The notes under the pieces: model-generated
What the model saw: the letters and a program-made list of their open reading frames with translations, nothing else
The model's database searches: none
What the model was told of the DNA's origin: nothing
Assembly: GCA_048883105.1 (NCBI GenBank)
Contig: JBHLQY010000039.1
Span: 1 to 20,820 of the forward strand
DNA length: 20,820 nucleotides
Source of the DNA: LW40-45 sp048883105
GTDB lineage: Archaea > Asgardarchaeota > Lokiarchaeia > Sigyniarchaeales > SOKP01
Direction: 5' to 3'
Shown here: positions 14,375-20,820 of the stretch, piece after piece
How the letters are laid out: each line of letters opens with the position of its first letter
Numbering within the stretch: the first letter of the stretch is position 1
Program-made: the position numbers and the translations under genes

Positions 14375-15961
14375 TTGCGCAAAATAATACAGAAATTGAA
14401 AAAATCTGAATTGTATAAGGGAGGTGGTAAGTGGGATCTTCTTATTGCACTTAGACTTTATATTATTGTTTTCCTAATTATCTATCCTCTAATTTATATC
14501 GTAATTCTTCTTGGATATCTTTCTCCCATTGGTATTTTAATATTAGGAATTTCTATTTGGCTTATTTTAAAATATGTGCTTTTCGAATCAAGAAAACGAT
14601 CCATTCGATTTATTAAAACATTATATATTATCGTAGGTATAATTTATATTAATTTCGTGTTAAGTCTAATAATTAATATTATTCATACCAATTTAGCTAA
14701 TATTTTATTATCTTTGTGTATCTGTTTAGGTTCTGCTATATTTTTTTTAGTTATCGTTTTACGTAAACCATTTAGAATAATAAATTCAAGTTTAACCTTA
14801 AAAAAACTAGAGTGGTCAAAAAGAATAAAGAAAAGTAATTTTTGGCGTAAGATTTTTAGTCATTCATTAATTTTTTGGTTATTAATTTCAATTAACCTAT
14901 TATTTCTTCCTTATCCAGTTTACATTCAGCAATATACAACTTCAAATTATATAATACGACAGAATACATCACCTATAACCGAATTTGGAATCTGGACTTA
15001 TGGGCAATCGTTAGACGATGAAAAAAAAGGGGACCCTGAATATGTGGACAATAAAACATTAAAATTACTTGGAGACGCGGGAATATATTTTATATACGGG
15101 ATAAATAAGCCAAACTTCGATAGTAAATTTTTAAGTAGGATTCGCAGATGTAAACAATTTGGTATTGAAGTTCACTTATCAATAGGTCCTAAGGATTGGA
15201 GCTATGCTAACATCTGGTCATTCAAAGACCTCAAGGACGAAATTGAGGAAATCCTTACTTCATGCAAAGCGTATAATTTATTAGGAGATCCGATAACAAC
15301 TATAGTATATGATATGGAAACATTAGTAGATACACCATTCCCTCTATATGGTTTCAATCTTGATTATATTGATAAATTGAAGGAATATTATAAAATTCAA
15401 AAGAAGTTTATTAAATTCAATGATTTTATAAAAATAGAATATGACCTTGATATCCGAATTACCACTGATATCTTTCAAGGAGTCGATTTTAATGATGGAG
15501 ACGATGACCTTAAAATTTTATGGGGATTAATTGATGATGCAAATGCAGATATGAGCTACATGGTGTACCGACGTAACACCTTCGGGCAAAATCAAATTCT
15601 CGATCATTTCAGATTTTTAAAAGATGGCGATACAATAATTTTAAATGCTTGGAAACATCAAGGATACCTTTGCTGGGGAGATATTCACTGCGCAATTAGG
15701 GATTGTAGACTTGTGTTGGGTTATCCTAAAAAAACTTTTAGATTAGAAATCTGGGAATTATATCATTTTCTTGGAACATACGGAGATGAAGGTTTAGAAA
15801 ATTTAGTTGAAGCTATATGTGAAGTTGATAGTTCGGAATGGCCTTCGATTATTGTAAGTAATAATTTTCCGTTCTCATTCTATTGGGATATCGTATTTAT
15901 CGGGATAATTATGATAGATTTATATAGTTCTCTTTTTAGGATTTTGTACAGCGCCTATTGA
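14375..15961 (+). CDS. Polytopic membrane protein with an extracellular TIM-barrel-like domain
   Basis: The 528-residue protein has five N-terminal hydrophobic helices (about 25-47, 49-70, 82-104, 108-129 and 160-180), a soluble domain from about 195 to 490, and a last helix at about 499-521. The soluble part has eight evenly spaced strands in the order of a (beta/alpha)8 barrel: EFGIWTYG (203-210), GIYFIYGI (236-243), GIEVHLSIGP (263-272), TTIVYDMETL (308-317), DIRITTDIF (359-367), ADMSYMVYRR (391-400), TIILNAWKHQG (420-430) and FRLEIWELYHF (455-465). YDMET places D313 and E315 at the end of strand four, where several glycoside-hydrolase clans keep acidic catalytic residues. Five helices before the domain predict an outside location if the N-terminus is inside. 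Start is TTG (encoding MRKIIQKLKK). I recognise no family; a carbohydrate-active or polysaccharide-related role is a guess. Confidence 0.8.
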   Translation: MRKIIQKLKKSELYKGGGKWDLLIALRLYIIVFLIIYPLIYIVILLGYLSPIGILILGISIWLILKYVLFESRKRSIRFIKTLYIIVGIIYINFVLSLIINIIHTNLANILLSLCICLGSAIFFLVIVLRKPFRIINSSLTLKKLEWSKRIKKSNFWRKIFSHSLIFWLLISINLLFLPYPVYIQQYTTSNYIIRQNTSPITEFGIWTYGQSLDDEKKGDPEYVDNKTLKLLGDAGIYFIYGINKPNFDSKFLSRIRRCKQFGIEVHLSIGPKDWSYANIWSFKDLKDEIEEILTSCKAYNLLGDPITTIVYDMETLVDTPFPLYGFNLDYIDKLKEYYKIQKKFIKFNDFIKIEYDLDIRITTDIFQGVDFNDGDDDLKILWGLIDDANADMSYMVYRRNTFGQNQILDHFRFLKDGDTIILNAWKHQGYLCWGDIHCAIRDCRLVLGYPKKTFRLEIWELYHFLGTYGDEGLENLVEAICEVDSSEWPSIIVSNNFPFSFYWDIVFIGIIMIDLYSSLFRILYSAY

Positions 15962-15988
15962 TTTTTTCTATACTTCTTCAAATTTTTT
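15960..15988 (+). terminator. T-rich stretch after the TIM-barrel gene
   Basis: Runs of T6, TTCTTC and T7 immediately follow the stop codon, consistent with hairpin-free archaeal termination before the separately promoted hppA gene. Confidence 0.45.
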
Positions 15989-16114
15989 TAAATTTAATAA
16001 TATTAAATAATTCGAGAATTCAAGATTATCTATTAATAATAATGATTTGCAATAAAAATCAATAAGGTTTTAAAGAAATCGGTTAATAGTTAAATTACAA
16101 TTATTCACTAAAAA

Positions 16115-16125
16115 AATATTTAAAC
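16115..16125 (+). promoter_or_regulatory. TATA box of the pyrophosphatase gene
   Basis: AATATTTAAAC contains TTTAAA (16119-16124), 31-36 bases before the ATG at 16155, the expected place for a short-leader archaeal transcript. Confidence 0.55.
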
Positions 16126-16154
16126 AAAAAAGTAGTAAAGAATTTGATGTAAAA

Positions 16155-18233
16155 ATGATTGTACCAATTTATATTTATATCGCTTTAGTTGCTGGGGTTC
16201 TCAGTATCTTAATGGCAATCCTTTTCGCAATAAAAGTAATGAAAGCTGATCCAGGCAATGAAAGAATGCAAGAAGTCTCAGGATATATTGAATCTGGTGC
16301 CAGTACATTTATAAAAGTCCAATACAAAATATTGGGCATTTTTGTAATAACACTGGCTGTAGCTTTATTCTTTCTTCCATCTCCGCTTGAAAATAGTTCT
16401 CGATCTTTAGCTTTCTTTAATTGGGAACAAAGTGTATGCTATGTTATCGGAGCCATTGCCTCTATGCTTTCAGGATATCTTGGTATGAAAGTTGGTGTAA
16501 AAGCCAATACCAGAGCTGCACAAGGTTGTACAGTTGGAACTAAGGAGGGATTTAATGTAGCTTTTTTTGGTGGGGCAGTTATGGGACTTGCTGTAGTAGG
16601 GGCAGCATTAATTGGCGTCTCTATTATTTATATGATTTTTCTATCTCCACTGATCGTTTTAGGATTTAGTTTTGGTGCAAGTAGTGTTGCATTGTTTATG
16701 AAATGCGGTGGTGGAATTTACACTAAAACTGCTGATGTAGGCGCTGATCTGGTAGGGAAGGCTGAATATAAGCTTCCTGAAGATGATCCTCGTAATCCTG
16801 CAACAATTGCAGATAACGTAGGAGATAATGTTGGCGATATAGCTGGAATGGGCAGCGATTTATTTGACTCTTATGTAGCATCTATCGTAGCAGCAATGGT
16901 TTTATCTACAGCATTGGTCGTTGGAGCGGCAATGCCTCTTTTTGTTATATTACCACTCGTAATATGTGGTGTTGGATTAATTGCTTCTTTACTTGGAATA
17001 TATATTATTAAATGGTTTGGTTCTGAGGAACCAGGCAAGGCTCTAAATACGGGAACTTATTTAGCAACCTTACTTTTTGCGGGTTTAGCTTTCCTTATTA
17101 TATATGTAATGGCTATGGATAATCCTGCATATGCTGGAAAATTATGGCGAAATTATTTCGCAACTATAATTGGTCTTTTGAGTGGTATTGTAATAGGCTT
17201 CACAAGCGATTATTACACTAGAGATGATAAAAAACCAACAAGAAAAATTGCTGAAGCTGCTCAAGAAGGAGATGCGGTTGTAATACTTTCTGGATTTTCA
17301 TATGGTCTAATAAGTGTCATTCCCGCAGCTATAGGGATTGTAATTGCTATGGCTATTGCCTACATGCTCGATGGAGTTTTGGGTGTGGGAATGGCAGCAG
17401 TCGGAATGTTAGCTATTGTAGGAACTATTGTTGCAAATGATGCCTATGGACCTATTTGTGATAATGCGCGTGGAATCGCAGAACAGGGAGAACTAGGGGA
17501 TGAAGTCATTAGAGTTGCTGACAGAATGGATTCTGCTGGAAATACAGCCAAAGCTATCACCAAGGGATTTGCAATAGGGGCTGCTAACCTAACCGTAATG
17601 GCACTAATGTTTTCTTACGCTGAGGAAGCAGGAATTTCAATAATTGATTTACTTAATATTAACGTATTAATCGGTGCTTTCATCGGTGTTGTTGTACCGG
17701 CATTGTTCTCTGCTTTATTAATTCTTGCAGTACAAAGAAATGCTGGAAAAATGGTTCGAGAAATTCGAAGACAATTTGAAGAAAATCCAAAAATACTCAC
17801 TGGTGAGGAACCGGCTGACTTCAATAAATGTATTGATATTGCTACTAAAGGAGCTTTAAGAGAACTTGTCATACCTAGTATTATATCAATTATAATCCCA
17901 ATAGTAGTTGGAGTTCTCTTTGGTGTTGCAGCATTAGCAGCTTTCTTAGCTGGAGCTATTTTATCTGGTTTCGTCTTTGCAATACTTATGAGTAATGCTG
18001 GGGGTAGTTGGGATAATGCGAAGAAATATATTGAAGATGGGAACTTAGGCGGTAAGGGCACTGACACACATAAAGCTTCAATAACAGGTGACACTGTTGG
18101 GGACCCATTCAAAGATACTGCTGGCCCAAGTATAAACACATTACTCGTAGTAATGTCCTTGACAGCTTCAATCTTTATGGGATTTCTCCTCTTATTTAGC
18201 GGTGGAGCGGGATTACTCGCCCTTTATCTTTAA
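16155..18233 (+). CDS. hppA: Membrane-bound ion-translocating pyrophosphatase
   Basis: Couples hydrolysis of pyrophosphate to ion pumping across the cytoplasmic membrane. The 692-residue protein is rich in membrane helices (about sixteen expected for the family). Active-site loops are present: DVGADLVGK (194-202), EDDPRNPATIADNVGDNVGD (209-228), NDAYGPICDNARG (428-440), and near the C-terminus GGSWDNAKKYIEDG (616-629) with HKASITGDTVGDPFKDTAGP (639-658). GNTAKAITKG puts Lys at 466 and Thr at 469, the signature of K+-independent enzymes, which mostly pump protons. The helix-6 segment AGMGSDLFDSY has Asp238 where Glu is usual. Start is ATG. The gene is preceded by a good TATA box and followed by a T-rich terminator, so it is probably monocistronic. 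Pyrophosphate made by biosynthesis (for example aminoacyl-tRNA or CoA-ester formation) would be the fuel. Confidence 0.97.
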   Translation: MIVPIYIYIALVAGVLSILMAILFAIKVMKADPGNERMQEVSGYIESGASTFIKVQYKILGIFVITLAVALFFLPSPLENSSRSLAFFNWEQSVCYVIGAIASMLSGYLGMKVGVKANTRAAQGCTVGTKEGFNVAFFGGAVMGLAVVGAALIGVSIIYMIFLSPLIVLGFSFGASSVALFMKCGGGIYTKTADVGADLVGKAEYKLPEDDPRNPATIADNVGDNVGDIAGMGSDLFDSYVASIVAAMVLSTALVVGAAMPLFVILPLVICGVGLIASLLGIYIIKWFGSEEPGKALNTGTYLATLLFAGLAFLIIYVMAMDNPAYAGKLWRNYFATIIGLLSGIVIGFTSDYYTRDDKKPTRKIAEAAQEGDAVVILSGFSYGLISVIPAAIGIVIAMAIAYMLDGVLGVGMAAVGMLAIVGTIVANDAYGPICDNARGIAEQGELGDEVIRVADRMDSAGNTAKAITKGFAIGAANLTVMALMFSYAEEAGISIIDLLNINVLIGAFIGVVVPALFSALLILAVQRNAGKMVREIRRQFEENPKILTGEEPADFNKCIDIATKGALRELVIPSIISIIIPIVVGVLFGVAALAAFLAGAILSGFVFAILMSNAGGSWDNAKKYIEDGNLGGKGTDTHKASITGDTVGDPFKDTAGPSINTLLVVMSLTASIFMGFLLLFSGGAGLLALYL

Positions 18234-18266
18234 TTATACTGATAGATTAAAAAATAACTCACAAAA

Positions 18267-18291
18267 ATTTTATTTTCTTTTTTTATTTTTT
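18267..18291 (+). terminator. T-rich terminator of the pyrophosphatase gene
   Basis: Two long T runs (T7 and T5 within a nearly pure pyrimidine stretch) begin 34 bases after the stop codon, as expected for hairpin-free archaeal termination. Confidence 0.6.
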
Positions 18292-18350
18292 AGAAATTGG
18301 AACTTTATAAAACAAAATCTCTGATTTTATTCAAGAGAAAATTAATAAAT

Positions 18351-18370
18351 ACCTAATTTTTTTTTTAGGT
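18351..18370. terminator. ACCTAA/TTAGGT inverted repeat at the 3' end of RNase P RNA
   Basis: Perfect six-base arms (18351-18356 and 18365-18370) enclose eight Ts on the plus strand. It lies directly beyond the 3' end of the minus-strand RNase P RNA and may shape its 3' end, or help stop the plus-strand hppA transcript. Confidence 0.4.
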
Positions 18371-18371
18371 T

Positions 18372-18703
18372 TAGACGCTTGAGAAATATACCCACCCTTT
18401 TGTACTATTCTCGTCGCCAAGATATAGTTGGGGCATCAAACTAAGCGGCCTACCTAAAGCTTGCTCCAAGAAACTCATCGCTTTCATTTGGCCTTGCTCC
18501 GAGGTTTTAGCTCGTTCCAACCATTCCCAATTGCAATTTCTTTGGCTTAATTCCAATTCATTAATGTAAGTAAAAGGGCGGTGTCGTTTCAGTTGCTAAA
18601 ATACGGTTTTCACTGTAGTAGTTATCTACTCCTCGCTTGGAATGAGGGGTGAGGTTCCTCAGCGGGTCGAGCCCACCGTCAGCCCCATTTCTCACTCGTC
18701 CTT
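18372..18703 (-). ncRNA. rnpB: RNase P RNA
   Basis: Catalytic RNA of RNase P, which trims the 5' ends of pre-tRNAs. It stands out as a G+C-rich block in AT-rich DNA. On the minus strand GGAGCAAGGCCAAAU (18486-18500) matches the conserved core seen in the Escherichia coli RNA, followed by GGUAGGCCGCUUAG. UGAGGAACCUCACCC (CR-I region, 18647-18661) and GGGUGGGUAUA (18387-18397) pair as helix P4, leaving the bulged U characteristic of P4. ACAGUGAAAACCG (18605-18617) is the counterpart of the conserved ACAG...AAACCG segment. P1 forms from GACG-AGU-GAGAAA (18688-18700) and UUUCUC-AAG-CGUC (18374-18386). Ends are set by P1 and are good to a few bases; length about 330. No protein is expected here. 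A minus-strand TATA-like element sits about 24 bases upstream. Confidence 0.93.
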
Positions 18704-18723
18704 TATTAAAAAGTAAAGATATG

Positions 18724-18731
18724 AATATAAA
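18724..18731 (-). promoter_or_regulatory. TATA box of RNase P RNA
   Basis: TTTATATT on the minus strand is centred about 24 bases before the predicted 5' end at 18703 and lies between that RNA and the DUF6485 gene, suggesting that the RNA has its own promoter. Confidence 0.45.
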
Positions 18732-18750
18732 TGTTTAGATATAAAGAAAA

Positions 18751-18960
18751 TTATTTTTTTAGGACTAAATTAGCAAAATATTCGAAGCTTCTGTCGTAAG
18801 AACTCTCAGCTTTTTTTGAAATTTTGGCAAACGCACACCCAGGCAATTCATTCATTCTTAAATGGTATTTAATGCATTCACAACATTTTCCCAATCTGCT
18901 ACATGTACTATAAGTACATGAACATGTTCTTTTAATTTCTTCTTGATTACATTCGGTCAT
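18751..18960 (-). CDS. DUF6485-type small cysteine-rich protein
   Basis: The 69-residue protein has a tight cysteine pattern (C4, C13, C15, C20, C26, C27, C29, C42) with CSCTYSTCSRLGKCCECIKYH, then ELPGCAF and a YDRSFEYFANL tail. This arrangement matches the small DUF6485 proteins of anaerobes, which probably bind a metal; no function is established. Start is ATG, with a TATA-like TTTTATATATT (about 18999-19010) about 40 bases upstream on the minus strand. The stop is 47 bases before the RNase P RNA on the same strand, so a read-through transcript could carry both. Confidence 0.8.
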   Translation of the reverse strand: MTECNQEEIKRTCSCTYSTCSRLGKCCECIKYHLRMNELPGCAFAKISKKAESSYDRSFEYFANLVLKK

Positions 18961-19237
18961 ACTTATTTTATTTTACGATTATTTCTGTTAAAATGCTTAA
19001 TATATAAAACTAAAAATGTTTTTCCCTTAAGTCTGTCAATATTCCTTTTTGTCGTGAGAAAAAAAGGAAAATATATTTATAAATATTAAAGCATAGTTCT
19101 AAATTATACTCTAGTGTTGTCAATATTGTTCACTAGTGGAATACCATAAATTATCGCTCATCGGCAGCTAAGAATTAAATGTTTAAAATTTTGTACAACT
19201 TGAAATAAAAAACATTGAGCGTAAAGCGTTTATAAAT
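18961..19237. other. Divergent intergenic region with two hairpins and a direct repeat
   Basis: No gene is seen. TTCCTTTTT (19042-19050) pairs with AAAAAGGAA (19061-19069), and CTAGTG (19111-19116) with CACTAG (19131-19136), the latter flanking CAATATTG. The 10-mer TGTCAATATT occurs at 19034-19043 and 19118-19127, once at each hairpin. TTTATAAATATT at about 19076-19087 and TTTATAAAT at 19229-19237 are candidate TATA boxes for the surface-protein gene. Confidence 0.5.
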
Positions 19238-20820
19238 ATGAGGGAGAGAAAAACGGGGAAAACAAGAGGATCATTTAAATATTTAGTGAACTCCAAAAAT
19301 AAAATGAAAATTATCATTTTCGTTTCTTTTTTATTCGGAGTTTTTTTAACATTGAACGCTCTTACGCAAACAGATATTAAAAATGACAATAATTCTGAAA
19401 ATATACAAGTCAATATTGAAATATCTCCAAAACAATCGGATTATTGGTCCGATGTTTCTTTTGTACATATTGATGGCAACTGGACAGAAACCAATTCTAC
19501 TTACGATTGGTGTAGCGGTTCTGGCACTTTGAACGACCCTTATGTTATCAAAAACGTAATTATTAACGCTAGTGGTTCAAACAGCGGTATCCTAATTAAT
19601 AACTCTAAAAATGTTTATTTTATCATTAAAAACTGTACGATTTTTGATTCAGGCTCTCTTTATGGAGATGCTGGAATCCGATTGGAAAATACCAATAATG
19701 GAACAATAATAAATAATAATTGTTCAAACAATAATTTTGGAATCCTTTTATATAATAGCCGTAATAATTCAATTTCATTAAATAATATTACATTTAACGA
19801 ATATGGAATATACTTAGAAAATAATTGTGATAATAATACAATCAATGGAAATAAAATAATTGATAATAATGTATATGGAATGAATATAACCACATTGAAT
19901 TGTAGCTATAATCTTATTTACAACAATAATTTCACCTCTAATGGATTAAATGCTTATGATAATGGAACTGATAATTATTGGGATAATGAGACATTAGGTA
20001 ATTATTGGGATAATTATATTGGCAAAGATACTAACGATGATGGTATCGGAGATACCTCTTATAGCCTTCCTGGCCCAGCTGGAAGTAAAGATAATTATCC
20101 GATTTGGTGGGATGCACCAAAAATTACAATTATTTCACCTTCAAATTACTCACTTTTAGGAGCAGCTTCCCCAGGTTTTATTGTAAAAATTGTTGAGGGT
20201 ATAAATGATACTATGTGGTATACTTTAGACCAACAAACTACAATATATGAATTCATGGTAAATGACACCATAAATTCTATAGCTTGGGGAGATTTAATCA
20301 ATGGAACCCACACAATTACTTTTTTTATAAATGATAGTAAAGGATATATAGATAATGAGGAAGTTCAAGTTTATAAAGACATAGATGCTCCAATTATTAA
20401 TATTATTACACCTTACAATTATTCTTTATTTGGAAATAATACTATTGACTTCGATATTTTAATAATCGAGGGAAACTTGAATGAGACCTGGTACACTTTG
20501 AATGGTGGAGACAAGATTTTTTTTTCCCTTATAAGTGATGATACAATAGACTCAACCGCATGGCAAGCGTTAGGGAATGGTTCCATTACGATAATTTTCT
20601 ATGCCAACGATACTCTAGGTAATTTGGGTTCAGCGAAGGTTATTGTTTACAAGGATATAGAACCGCCATCCATAAACATTATAAATCCTACTGATGGCGA
20701 TCTGTTTGGAAATACTTCTATCAGTTTTGACATTACATTAATAGAGGGTAATTTAAATGAGACATGGTATACCTTAAATGGAGGAGACAAGGAATTCTTT
20801 TCAGGAACTACGGTAAATAT
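19238..20820 (+). CDS. Surface protein with NosD-type beta-helix and Ig-like repeats (3' end outside window)
   Basis: The frame is open to the window edge (527 residues seen). Numbered from 19238, residues 24-42 (IIIFVSFLFGVFLTLNAL region) form a signal peptide. About residues 75-290 hold a NosD-like right-handed beta-helix: repeated N-rich turns such as NNGTIINNN, NSISLNNIT and NTINGNKI, closing with GNYWDNYIGKDTNDDGIGD and a YPIWW motif. Ig-like units of 91-92 residues follow at 20114-20386, 20387-20662 and 20663 onward, each with a P-x-I-x-I-(I/S)-x-P start and a W-Y-T-L core. More than 25 N-x-S/T sequons suggest heavy N-glycosylation outside the cell. Function is probably structural or adhesive. 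The ATG at 19304 is at least as likely a start: it gives a short signal peptide, and TTTAAATA (19274-19281) would be its TATA box. Confidence 0.85.
   Translation, partial: MRERKTGKTRGSFKYLVNSKNKMKIIIFVSFLFGVFLTLNALTQTDIKNDNNSENIQVNIEISPKQSDYWSDVSFVHIDGNWTETNSTYDWCSGSGTLNDPYVIKNVIINASGSNSGILINNSKNVYFIIKNCTIFDSGSLYGDAGIRLENTNNGTIINNNCSNNNFGILLYNSRNNSISLNNITFNEYGIYLENNCDNNTINGNKIIDNNVYGMNITTLNCSYNLIYNNNFTSNGLNAYDNGTDNYWDNETLGNYWDNYIGKDTNDDGIGDTSYSLPGPAGSKDNYPIWWDAPKITIISPSNYSLLGAASPGFIVKIVEGINDTMWYTLDQQTTIYEFMVNDTINSIAWGDLINGTHTITFFINDSKGYIDNEEVQVYKDIDAPIINIITPYNYSLFGNNTIDFDILIIEGNLNETWYTLNGGDKIFFSLISDDTIDSTAWQALGNGSITIIFYANDTLGNLGSAKVIVYKDIEPPSINIINPTDGDLFGNTSISFDITLIEGNLNETWYTLNGGDKEFFSGTTVN
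20114..20820 (+). repeat. Tandem Ig-like coding repeats, 273-276 bases each
   Basis: Units begin at 20114, 20387 and 20663. The second and third are very similar at the DNA level, for example GAGGGAAACTTGAATGAGAC versus GAGGGTAATTTAAATGAGAC, with mostly third-codon-position differences. The first is more diverged. The array probably continues past the window. Confidence 0.8.

Noticed and set aside
13969..14618. Exact 16-base inverted match ATTCGATTTATTAAAA at 13969-13984 (minus) and 14603-14618 (plus)
   Set aside because: The second copy encodes conserved-frame residues of the TIM-barrel gene. A rough estimate shows that a few 16-base matches are expected by chance in a 20-kb window of this composition.
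17615..18139. 174-codon minus-strand open frame
   Set aside because: It is antisense to the conserved C-terminal half of the pyrophosphatase. Its proline/alanine-rich product looks like a reverse translation of membrane helices and active-site loops.
18371..18556. 61-codon minus-strand open frame
   Set aside because: It lies wholly inside the RNase P RNA, and its codons overlap the universally conserved GGAGCAAGGCCAAAU and P4 segments, so it is an RNA shadow.
18961..19237. Possible tRNA or other structured RNA gene
   Set aside because: No GGTTCRA-type T loop or acceptor pairing was found, and G+C content stays low compared with the RNase P RNA.
19183..19893. Minus-strand frames of 76 and 77 codons
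   Set aside because: Both are antisense to the surface-protein gene, whose long frame, signal peptide and repeats explain the region.

Overview
The window is AT-rich archaeal chromosomal DNA, most likely from an Asgard (Promethearchaeota/Lokiarchaeia-like) genome. The archaeal assignment rests on an Orc1/Cdc6 initiator, a XerA-type recombinase, TATA boxes about 25-35 bases before start codons, almost no Shine-Dalgarno sequences, frequent TTG starts (5 of 15 protein genes) and an archaeal-looking RNase P RNA. The Asgard placement is an inference from the gene mix: a von Willebrand A/RING-like protein, an IFT52/GldG-like domain protein, and a large glycosylatable surface protein with NosD and Ig-like repeats. 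No marker gene proves it.

Layout. 1-4.8 kb, plus strand: a vWA + RING-like + zinc-ribbon protein, a small two-helix membrane protein, an ornithine/alanine-type PLP racemase, an EamA transporter and a DUF2284 metal-binding protein. 4.9-6.2 kb, minus: PurA. 6.3-8.9 kb, plus: an IFT52/GldG-like coiled-coil protein and 4-hydroxybutyryl-CoA dehydratase. 8.9-10.1 kb, minus: a DUF362 ferredoxin-like protein. 10.3 kb, plus: a small zinc ribbon. 10.6-13.9 kb, minus: Orc1/Cdc6, XerA and a thioredoxin-reductase-like flavoprotein. 13.9-14.4 kb: a 474-base gene-free region with a symmetric set of repeats. 14.4-18.2 kb, plus: a membrane-anchored TIM-barrel protein and a membrane pyrophosphatase. 18.4-19.0 kb, minus: RNase P RNA preceded by a DUF6485 gene. 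19.2 kb to the end, plus: a surface protein that runs off the window.

Most genes are housekeeping or loosely connected metabolic genes, and I see no long operon. No transposase, CRISPR array or tRNA was recognised. The most unusual structure is at about 14.02-14.14 kb. Four copies of a quasi-palindromic motif and a perfect 10-base inverted repeat are all arranged symmetrically about one point. A related 9-mer lies directly before the orc1/cdc6 start codon. This fits a replication origin or a complex operator; the sequence alone does not decide between them. The RNase P RNA is recognisable from conserved cores, P1 and P4, and it disqualifies a 61-codon open frame that overlaps it.
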